Below, in pieces: positions 1 through 10,900 of a DNA stretch of 64,000 bases. Origin of the DNA: Pectinophora gossypiella (lineage: Eukaryota > Arthropoda > Insecta > Lepidoptera > Gelechiidae); assembly GCF_024362695.1 (NCBI RefSeq), contig NC_065407.1, positions 10,292,001 through 10,356,000 on the forward strand, given 5' to 3'. The notes under the pieces were generated by a model. It worked only from the letters and a program-made list of their open reading frames with translations. It had not been told where the DNA came from and ran no database searches. How positions within the stretch are numbered: position 1 is the first letter of the stretch; each line of letters starts with the position of its first letter. The position numbers and the translations under genes were made by a program.

Positions 1-85
1 TAACATAGAATTAATAATAATATAGAAATAATGTACATATTTGTAATACTTTTTACCATAGAGAAACTAATTAAACTATTATGTC

Positions 86-174
86 GATTCCTGCAGACAT
101 CTAATTTCATTTTAAGGTATACCTGTTATTTTCTTACCTGCCGAAAAGGAAAGGGATGGGTAATTGCAGGAATC
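86..174. repeat. Deleted copy of a long-TIR MITE
   Basis: An inverted-repeat fragment beginning ATTCCTGCAGAC and ending in the reverse complement GCAGGAAT. The sequence between (…TTTTCTTACCTGCCGAAAAGG) is closely similar to the left arm of the longer element at about 55961-56325. It appears to be an internally deleted copy of the same family. No coding content. Confidence 0.55.
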
Positions 175-716
175 AACACTCATGTAAAGCTATTACCTAC
201 CAACTTAACATGATTTGACAACAATCAAAAATACTGGCGTTTCACTGGATTTGGAGTATTAGTAGAAAGTAATTTGCTTGTGTTTTTTTTTTATTATTTC
301 CTTACAATTACTAAATAAAAACAAGTGTAAGAAAACAAAATTGATAGTAAATCAATCAGTTACATTACCTTTTATGTTTAAGTTAGTATTAAATTTCAAT
401 ATAGAAGTATTTATAATAATATCATAGCAGAGAATTATACACTTGATCCCAGTAGATATTTTTATGTTTGTACAATAAGAATGACAGGTAATTTGGCTGT
501 TGCCCTGATTAAAGATCTTTTGTTTTGATAAGAAAATCAAACTTGCAACAGTGATAAAAACAAAGGCTCCAAAACCTAATATGATTTTATCTATTGATTT
601 ACTGAGAAAATGAAAAATAAACAAAACTACAGCGTTGTCTAATTTCTTCCTACGAGAATTCAAGATGGATTGAATAGATAGTAAGGAACTACGATAAATG
701 GAAACAAACTCCTTAC

Positions 717-800
717 CTCGCCTGTTTGGTGGGAATTAATATAGTGTGTCACAGCCTCGTCCATCTTATCCTCCAATAGATGTGCATCCACGTTCCTCAT
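717..800 (-). CDS. Possible first coding exon of an unidentified gene
   Basis: On the minus strand an ATG at 800 opens a 28-codon reading frame (MRNVDAHLLEDKMDEAVTHY…) that ends exactly at a good donor (GAG|GTAAGG) in phase 0. The composition, acidic and helical, looks protein-like. I could not find a compatible next exon in the 700 bases that remain to the window edge: the acceptor-like site near 655 leads to an early stop in phase 0. If real, the gene is divergent from SLC30A9, with about 1.1 kb between the two start codons, and continues beyond the window. No product is recognised. Confidence 0.3.
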
Positions 801-1929
801 GATGAAGATATTGAAGAATTTAGAACCGAAACTATGTTTAATTTCATCGTTGTCAAATCTTGGTTATGTTACTTGACAGCAGCTGTGCAAGTCAAGGTTA
901 AAACTGCACTATTTTATCAAACACATTATATTATTTGGAAACCACTAAAAATATTTATTCGACGTTATCAATATAATTTTATACGTTATCAAATGTAATT
1001 AATTCTTTAATTTTACACATCGCATTTTACATATACAAATACAACAACAAGTAAATCTACCATTGCCAATGAAATGAAAAAAAAAATACCACACTGTCTT
1101 GACTTGACAGATAGAGTGTTGTCATAATCCATAATCTGAAAAACAAAATTAGGGAAGAGTTGGGGAAGAGCAAGGGAAGAGCTTTGGGGAAGAGTCTTGT
1201 CAATGTCACGTTGATATCACGCAAAGACATTGCAATAGAAATTATAGCTGAGCGTTTCCTTCGGGCTAGCTTTACACTACATTTTTTCCGCCACTTTTTG
1301 AGGGAGGTAAAATATACGTACGTACACATCTACTCATTGCCACACAATCGTAAGAAATTGATAAGAAAAAAGTATCTATTAATAAACGCATACCAAAGTT
1401 CAAAACAAAACAAATATTTGGCACGCATTGGTACTTTTTATTACTAAAAAAATTCTCCATTTTAATTACTTCACAAAACAAAAAAAAATGACATAAAGAC
1501 GCATACTATGTTCAGCTCATCAGTGGGCGAAGCACGATTTTCTTACGTAATGCCATACGCCGAATGAATTCACCCCATAGATTCACCCGAAGTATAATAG
1601 TGCCATGAACCAATGAACCCTTAATTTTTGGTAGATTCTGAGAAAAAAATGTGGTAATAAATTGATGTCATTATTTGACAAATGACGACATCTGTCAAAC
1701 TAAGTGAATTGTCAAAGTAAAAAAATTGCCCCGGGCTCTTATTATGCTTATTTGTGATTTTTAATTATAAATTAATAAATATTTAAGTAATTTTGTTCAT
1801 GTCTTGGTTAGTTTTATAGAACTAGAATATGTTTTCAAGGCGGCGCTTTATTTGCATCAATTTATAAGCGTAATTTATTAAAAAGCTAGCGCTATTCTCG
1901 TTCTTAACTGTAACATAAGTTCCATAAAA
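801..1929. other. Intergenic region upstream of SLC30A9
   Basis: No gene seen. It contains a short run of imperfect GGGAAGAG repeats at about 1150-1195 and is otherwise AT-rich. The SLC30A9 promoter and 5' UTR must lie in its right part, but I see no clear TATA or initiator. Confidence 0.4.
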
Positions 1930-4900
1930 ATGTTCTTGTTGTATTCTGCTGCCGCTAAATGTATTTATAAGAAATTAAGTGGAAAGACAACCCAATTTAG
2001 GTATTTATGTTTTGAGACTCATATCAATTTGGGGAAACATGTGGGCTGTACCAATAAACAGTTACAAAGGTACTTTAATATATCAACAAGTTTACAAGAA
2101 AAAGGAAAACCTAAGAATGTAGAAAAACCGTTACCAAATAACAAACAAGATGAGCAGAACAAAATGGTATCGCAAAGTGCACTTGGTGATGTGGTGGTGA
2201 AAACTGAGACAAACGCAGACCAACTTGTAACTAAAGTTAGTATTGAAAAGGCCCCTGCCGCTGCTGCTCCTGTTGCTAAAGAAGCAGAAAAGCAACAAGG
2301 TAAGCATAATATTTGCATATTCAATATAAGACTATTATTGAGACTCAATAATAATTGATTGCAGTGGTGGACATCTAAGGTGGGGTGAGGGGTTATTCTA
2401 AGCTATCCATCACCAGAAGCATTTAGTTTCACTGCTGCTAAATTTCAAGTCAAGCTCCCCAAAACTAATCCTAGATTCACTTCTGAGATCCTTCAAAATA
2501 TACCAATATTTGACACATATGAAATAAGAAACATTTGCCAAGTGTTTGTGTCTTTGATACAATGATGATCTCTCAATCATTTTGTTGAATGTCATTAAAA
2601 ATAATCTCGGCCTCATGACTGTATCCCAATTGGAGTAATGAGAACTAAATAATTGCAATAAACCCGTTTTACTTATGAATTTCCTAATTTTCATTACTAA
2701 TATTGTGTTACTAAACATTCTAAACATTCTAAAAATTGTAAAGATATATTTTATTAAAAATGATAAACTTTTTGTTACAGTGAAGAAAAGGCTTCTGATC
2801 GACTTTTCTGCGTCATACACTGAACGCAATTTTATCACTCCTATGCGTGCAATGACAGAGTACCTGCTAAAACAGTCTGATCTGGAGACATTACCCAAAG
2901 TGCTACGGAGATCACCTTATGAGTCAGCGCCACCAATCACTGTATTCTACCGGAAAGATGTTGATGCTAAAGCTATTGAGGTATGCACTAATTTGTAGCT
3001 TAAAGTTTTCTATGCATTACATGATTAATAAAAAAATTGGTAATTAAAACCATTATAATAAACAGTACAAAAGCTTTTCCATAAAATGGATTATATGTGA
3101 CTTGATAGAAAAATGTCTTAGAAAGACATAAATAAAAGTATTTTTTACAAGGTTCACTGCCCAGCATTTGTTTTAATAGGCACTAAGGTAGTAAATGCCC
3201 TAGACCTAGTCACCACTTTTCAAATATTGTAAGTCAATGTAAAATAAAGTTAATTAAAACAGCTATATGAAAAACTTATTTGCTTTCTAATATCCAGGTA
3301 TGGGGATCCAGAGAGGCACTTGACAAAGAACTATTAAGAAGAGAACTAGACAGGAGAAGATATGAACAAGGTAATATTTAACTGCTATAGTTTCATATCA
3401 ATTTGTTGTGCTATAGAGGTGGCCAATCAACTCGCGACAAACACTCCAAGTTCCCGATTACGACACTATCCTAGGCGTGGTCGATGATGTTCCCCTTTCA
3501 CCGCGTATCAAATAATTTGCGGGTCAGTGCTTGTGTATTCCATGACCACATTTTGTCGCGTCATACTCGGGCCTCCTGGTTTTATTTTGTCGCGCGATAA
3601 CATTCATCAATTTTGCGATCATTCCTACTATATTAGTTGAAATTGTGTGGTGTCGGGGTAAGTACCTAATCATTAACTGTTTACTGAAACAATTTTACAA
3701 TCTCAATCTCTCAATAAATTACCTAACAATTAGTTATTCAATTCAATTCAAAATCATTTATTTCGGACAGTACGAGGTACGAGTATACATCCATAAGTTA
3801 TAATTGTATTTTACAATCATTGTTTTGGTCATATTTCAAAGAGCTATATCCCTTTTACGGTTTTTGTTTAAAGCTCCTGGTTGTTGGCTTGATATTTCCG
3901 ACCACTGCAATAGTCATTCTCATATTTCAACCAATTTTCAATATACATTAATTAATTATAGACTAAAGCCTTCCTCGTGAATCACTCCATCCATTGGTAA
4001 AAAACGTATGAAATCCGTTCGGTAGCTTTTGTTTATCGCGAGCAGACAGACGCGGCCGCAGGACTTTGTTACTTTATATCTACGAGAATGTATATTTTCA
4101 GATGTATTTACGGTGAAAAGGAGATTGCGAACGTATAGGAGAGAGATGAGTTATCGGCGACCGGCAGAAGACGAAGAAATGGGCCTGAAAACCAGATCCG
4201 GCCGCGTTGTGCTTACAGCAATAGCGATGTAAGTTTCTACTATTTCCCTCCGCCCATTATAGTGTTCAATTGAAAAACTAGTATACCTTCCTCCGTTACA
4301 ATTGTAAACCTTACCTTACTAGTCTATATTGTGCCACTAGATACAGGCGTTCATCTCTCCGCCCTCTTACCCTTTTCGGTTTCCTAATTTAGGTTTTCCT
4401 AGTAGGTACATGTTATTTATTCTTCTTTCAGAAATGGATGTAATTTCTTGTTTAAACTCTGCGCGTGGTTTTACACCGGTTCTCACAGTTTATTCTCCGA
4501 GTGCATCCACTCTCTCGCAGATACAGTGAACCAGTTGATTCTAGCCTATGGGATACACAAGTCTGTGCAGGTAAGTGTGTGACACTTTTTATTATACCTT
4601 TTCCCATTGCCATAAAAAGGGGGGAGTCAGAACTCCAAAAGAATTTAGTTGATAATTTCCTGCATATTTGGCAATGTCTGATTAGGGGTAATTTCATAAT
4701 GAGGTACTTTCCAGGCTACGTTCTTTAGGAACAATATAGATGGCGCTGTATAGAAAGTCCCTCATTGCTTTACGGATATACCTTTTGTGGGTATTAGCGT
4801 ACTATATTAGCGTAGGATAGTTCTAGGTACGAGGAACAAGTTACCTTAGTAGCTAGAACTATCCTATTTCATGTCGGAACCCAATTTCTCACGAAAAAAT

Positions 4901-7900
4901 AATTTTAAAGTTCGCCACCAAACTTGACATTTTGATATTCACCTTTGTGGAGTTCGGTTTTGCCGCTCTCCTGTGGTCAATTACATTGTAATTATTCGGT
5001 AATAATAGGACATTTGTTTTTTTCTTATTCGTAAAATTGACAAATTATAAATATATATTGTAAGTCGGTAATTGCGGCATGGTTTCTAACTGTCGCCGAG
5101 CTGATATTCTCGCACCTTTCGCTTTCTCCTTTTTGACTTTATCTTTTCTGTTTTTCTTCTTTGTTTTGTGTTTTTTCTTCTTTCCGTCTGGACTATGATT
5201 ATGTGTTTTCTGAAACGAAATGAACAAAAATTTAAAATATATTCTTTGAATAGGGTAGTTTCCAACTAGTCAAATCAGTTACTTTTACTAAACGTCAAAA
5301 CGCGAAATTACTATGGAATTTGTATGAAAAAGCACCTGTACGTCATAGAAAAACGTGACAAAAATCGGCACTTATTATTCAATTTTTTCTTATTAAAATT
5401 CATAAATAAGTTAAATAGAAAAAAGAAAAGGTTTTTTGACAGTTTTAGATCTGTCTTTATTAAGTACTTAATCAGAATTTCATAATTCATCAAATTATGG
5501 CTCAAAAATAATCATATTTTACTGAAATAATATAGAAAATATTATTTTCTATTATTTATAATACTCACATTGCCTTTAGAACCCATCTCCCAGCCGTAGC
5601 ATTTGTTTGCTGTCGCTACCACCAGTATACAGTTGAATCGTAATTTCTGTTAAAAAGATATGAATTTACCATATCATATATAATATAATATAATAATAAT
5701 TGATTTATTTATAAAATTGATTTGTACAATTTTAGGTTTACAATTATGTACATTTATTATTTACCTCCATGCGATAAGCCCACACACTCCATACAAAAAT
5801 CTTGTTCTTATCATGACTGCCACCTTACCGCGTAAGAGGGAGCGAGACAGAGTCTGCGCGTCCTTTCTTACTCTATAATGGTGTTTAGAATGAAGTGTTT
5901 TATTTTTTGGCGTGACTTATCGTAGATTTGCCGCAGATGGCATTAACTACTTGGCCGGGCAAATGGGGAGTGCTGAAGACTCTCACCCGGTATAACGATG
6001 ATTCGTACGAAGGTACGAATGGATGCGAGTCGAAGAGTGACCATTTGTTTAGCAATAAGGCCGCCTATTGTGCTTATTTTATTCGTTCGTACATGTCCTA
6101 TACTTGTCTTCGTGCAATAAAGAATTATTGATTGAGTGGTTCTTTATTCTTTGCCTATTTCTGAGGAGATTTCACAAAGAACAACGGTAAATCTGGGACA
6201 TGGAGTTGGTAATACACTGTACCAAACAAGCTTTTAAAACTGTACCTTCGAGTCCTCATATCTTATAAACTTGTAGTAAAATAGTTATTTACCCAACCGT
6301 GGCAAAGCCAGAATGATGGTTATGAATTAATCATTATTCGGAAGAATTTCAGAGAAATATACCTATTTTCTTATTTCACATGTGATTTTTCCGTAGTCGG
6401 GTTTTAGTTTTTAAACTTATATTTTTATTTCCTTATTATTTGTTTGCTTTTTAATTACCTGTTTCTTAAGTATGTTTGTTGAATCGTCCTGTTTTTGAAA
6501 CTTGATGCCCCTGTTCTGTAAATAACATAAATTTACTTATAGGTACAATGGTACATTCTTTTCTCTCGTGTGGGTTGTAAGGTGGTTGCAACCTTATCAA
6601 CACTGGTGGTAGGGTTACTATAGAGGTAGGGTGGGGTAGGGGGGTACTGTAGGGAGGGTACGGGGTGGTTGGACAGGTACATTTTATAACATGATAGAAG
6701 AACAAACAACTCTCTGTTACATGGACATAATAAAATACGTGTAGGTATGTGTACTAAATCATTCTTATTTCTCTTTATGCGCTTTACGCTTTTCTAATTT
6801 CAAAAATATTAAAAAAAATAGGATTTACTTACGTATAATACAAAATTCACGTTCGTATATTTTCCCGGTGCATTTTCTTCTTTTTTATCATTATTATCTG
6901 ACATCGAAATATTTGCAAATTTTCCTTTATTGTTCGGTCTTTGGGTGGGTTTTGGCTGTGGTACGTTGGCTATTAAAGGTTTTTTTGCCTGCTCCTCGAT
7001 ACTGTTAACAGGTCTACTAGTATCAGGTTCATCGCTATCATGGTTATTGTAGAATCCGTTTCGCAAAGCCTTCAAAATTTCTTTTCCAAGCTGTCTCCGT
7101 TCAGCCTGTTACATAAACCAAAAGAACAGTTTTTTTTTGTATGTTCTGTTTGTGTACAATAAAGTATATTTGATTTAACTAATGTTATTCGACGCAACTA
7201 CGGTGAAGTTTTTAACATGGGTTTGTGTTCGACCTTTCCTTTGCGCGTTAAAGATGAACTCAAAATTAGGATATAATACAGAACACTCGCATCAAAAGTC
7301 AAAAGGAAAATATGAAATTCGTCTGCAGACGTCTGTTCTCATTTTTGTCCGTTGATAGAATGGCGAGTCGTTAGTAGAGTACCCGACATACTGGTACCTA
7401 TTTATTTTTCTATTTGTTGTTGTGTGTCGTGATTTCTTTCTTTTTGTTCCTATTTCGAAGTTCTTCGAAATTATCCCTTCCAAATTCAATTTTTTGGTTG
7501 TGTTGGAATGTCTTACAAAATAAATAGATCACAAATTATTATTTACGTATCATAACTGTAGGTATACTTATAAATGTCAACTTAAAAATATCATGGTCAT
7601 GCGAGATTAATACATGGAATTTAGTATAATTATTATATGTCCGGTTGATTGAGGGGAGGCCTGTAGCCCAGCAGTGGGACGTATATAGGCTGTTTATGTT
7701 GTTGTTGTATTATATGTAAGTATTTCAAGTAATACTCAACATAATTGTTGCTTTTGTCAGTTTTCTTATGTTACCTATTAAGTCTTTTACCATTTCAGTC
7801 ACGCATTATACTACCTACATACCTCTGGTTTCGTGTTTTCTGGCACCGTTTTAGATATCAAAACACACCACAGAACTAACCATGTTTTCATGATGTTTTT

Positions 7901-10900
7901 ATTTGAATTATGGAGCGGATAAATCAGTCATATTGTCAATTAGAAATTGCCATCAAAGGTTTCCAATCACTAAATTATAAACGGCCTATGGGTATTGCGA
8001 CTGTGGTAAAATTTGTCTCGGCATAAGATCCCGCTAAATGATAACGCCAAATGAAAATTTGATTTAAAATTATTCGATTGCTTTGAAATTCGATAATTTT
8101 ACGCTTATGATAGATAGCTTAAATTGTTTTTTTTTTTCATCTTCAGTATGATGAAGGAACTTAAAATTATGAAAATTGTCATCACTAATGTTTTAAGAGC
8201 CACGTTCTTGTCGGTGTAGCATTAAAAAAATAGGGCTGTGGTTGCCCCTCTTTCCTTCCCCCCAAAAGTGAAAATGGTACTTAAATAAATAACTACATGG
8301 TGCAAGTTTGGTAGCGGGGTTTGAACAGCAAGACGGTGGCCAAAGGACCCACGGTAACTGTGTATCTCATAAGCGCTGATAACCTGTCACATTACGACTC
8401 ATAATGTCTATCTTTGTTTTATTATACCTATGGTCCACCCCCTTAGTAACACGGGCGTGAGACTGTACATTATATTTGGTACGGTGTCACTAACACCCTG
8501 TGTAATTATGTATGTTTTTTTTATAAAGTTATAGTACATAACATCTTCATAAGATCGAAGCTTATGCAATTACATAAATAAATAAATAAATAAATAAATT
8601 ACATAGTCTCTGCTTACCCCGGTGGGAAATAGGTGTGAGTTTCTGTATGTATGTATGTATATTACATAACATAACGTAAATAGCCTTTATACATCCCGTT
8701 GCTGGCCACAGACCTCTACTCAATCAGCCGGAGAGGGTGTAGAGTATACTCCGCCACGCTGCTCCATTGTAGGTGCGGCTATAAAGTTTTATCATTTGTT
8801 TTATATTTTCAGATAGCTGACCCCAACCATCCGTATGGATACACAAACATGAGATATGTGTCCTCCCTTATATCTGGTGTGGGTATATTTTGTGTGGGGT
8901 CCGGCTTGTCGTTCTATCATGGTGTTACTGGAATATTGGACCCGCAACCGCTTCATGATTTCTTTTGGGTAAGTTACATGTTTTTGTCCTTTCATTTCAG
9001 GTGGTGCCCATCACTATTGGTAGGGGTTATGTGTCAGGCATGACGCAAATTAGAACTTTCCTCTCCAATTGCTAAGATACGACGATGTTATTATTTACTC
9101 ATGTGTTATTTAATTAGGTATCCCCAAGTGATGAGTGTCAGTGAAGGCCGCTTACTTAACCTGAACAATTGACAGGTCCGGTTTTTTACAAAAGCGACTG
9201 CCTGTCTGACCTTCCAACCCGCGAAGGGAAAACTAGCAATACAGGTTAGGTCACATACCTCCGAAAATGCATTTCTCAGGAAAGTGGGTTTGCGATGTTT
9301 TCCTTCACCGCTGAGCACGTGATAATCATTTATGAGTGAGTGTGTCCGTGATTTTGGCGGAAAAAAACTTATTTAAAAAAAAATGAAGAATGCTACGCCG
9401 AGAAAAGCGTGGTTCTTAAATTAATGACGACTATGTAACCGAGCTTCTGAATTTTGTTTCAGGCTTATTTCGTTCTGGGCGGAGCGGTGGTATCAGAAGG
9501 GGCCACACTAATGGTAGCACTAAGTGCTATCCGCAAAGGCGCTAAAGAGGCTAACGTGCCTTTGTATGACTATGGTATATACTTTAATCAACATACATAC
9601 ATAAACTCACACCCGCAAATGCCTGGGGCTTGGCAGAGCCGCACGTATTCAAAAGATAACTGCTCATTCGTCGCCCTACAGTTCTACATGTTGGAGAGGA
9701 TAAAATTACTCTGTCGGTTTTAACGACATGCCCGTGATGAGAGTGGAAGCGAAAGTGGTGTATCGTTATTATTATTTATTTATTATTTATATACGTAGTT
9801 CTTTTTTTCTATGACCTCGTACAGTCTCACTCACTTTAGGGCTCTGTCACACTAACATATTTGACATTTAGTGAGACTTACAGTTCAATTTGTCAAAAAA
9901 GTTAATGTGACATGGTACCATAGTGTATACATATTAATGCTCGTGACCCAATTGACCATGTTTGTTCCAGTGATCCGCAGCTCAGATCCTTCAGTGAACG
10001 TAGTACTAATGGAGGACACGGCGGCAGTGGGCGGGGTTGTCATAGCCGCTTCTTGTATGGCCATAGCCCAGTACACTGGCAACCCCATAGCAGACGCGAT
10101 TGGAAGCATATTAGTGGGCACGTTGCTCGGGGGCGTAGCTTCCTTCATCATACTTAGTAATGTTGGAGCGTTGATTGGAAGGTAATCTTAATTTCATTGG
10201 TTATTAAAGTATAACCCCAAACCGCGAACCGGACTTGAGTTATTAATTTATCTTAAGCGCAGTTTTCACTACCACAGTTGGCTCGACCATTTCAGACGAC
10301 AATACAGCTACCCTATCACGTTGGTAACCGGGACCAACGGCTTACCATGCCTTCCGAAACACGGATCATCTTTTGGACAATCAGGTGATCAGCCTGTAAT
10401 GTCCTAACCAAACTAAAGAACACAAAGTAATAATAAATAAATACTTACTAATGTAAGTGCGTAGTCGTTACATGAGTCATGTCAGGGGCCTTTGGCGGCT
10501 CAATAGTAACCCTGACACCAGGGTTGATGAGGTTAGTAGCCCACCTCGCAACCCACACGAGAGAAGATCACGTTGCTCTAACAGGAAGACCGGTCAGGTG
10601 TGGGTACTTAGTTCATCTTGCAACGGATGTACAGTCATGAGAAATATAATGTACCCACTTTAGGACTCTGTCGCACTAACATATTTGATATTTAGTGAGA
10701 CTTTCAGTTAAATCTGTCAAAAAAGTTTGTGACATGGTACCAAAGTGTATACATATTAATGCTCGTGACCGTACCTCTGACTATCCCAATTGGGATCGCG
10801 GAAAATCCGTATAAAAATCTCATTCTTATATTGTGTCGCCTTATGCGTAAGTGCGAGCGAGATAGTTTGCGCGTTCTTCTCCCTACTCCTTAGCGGCTTA

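Noticed and set aside
352..663. 103-residue minus-strand open frame with a hydrophobic segment
   Set aside because: The only acceptor-like site (CTCGTAG) enters in a phase incompatible with the exon at 717-800, there is no good ATG context, and the end is low-complexity AT-rich sequence.
5928..6131. 67-codon open frame in SLC30A9 intron 5
   Set aside because: It overlaps a retrotransposon 3' tail (AATAAGGCCGCC…GCAATAAAG), and part of it recurs in reverse at 33380-33490.
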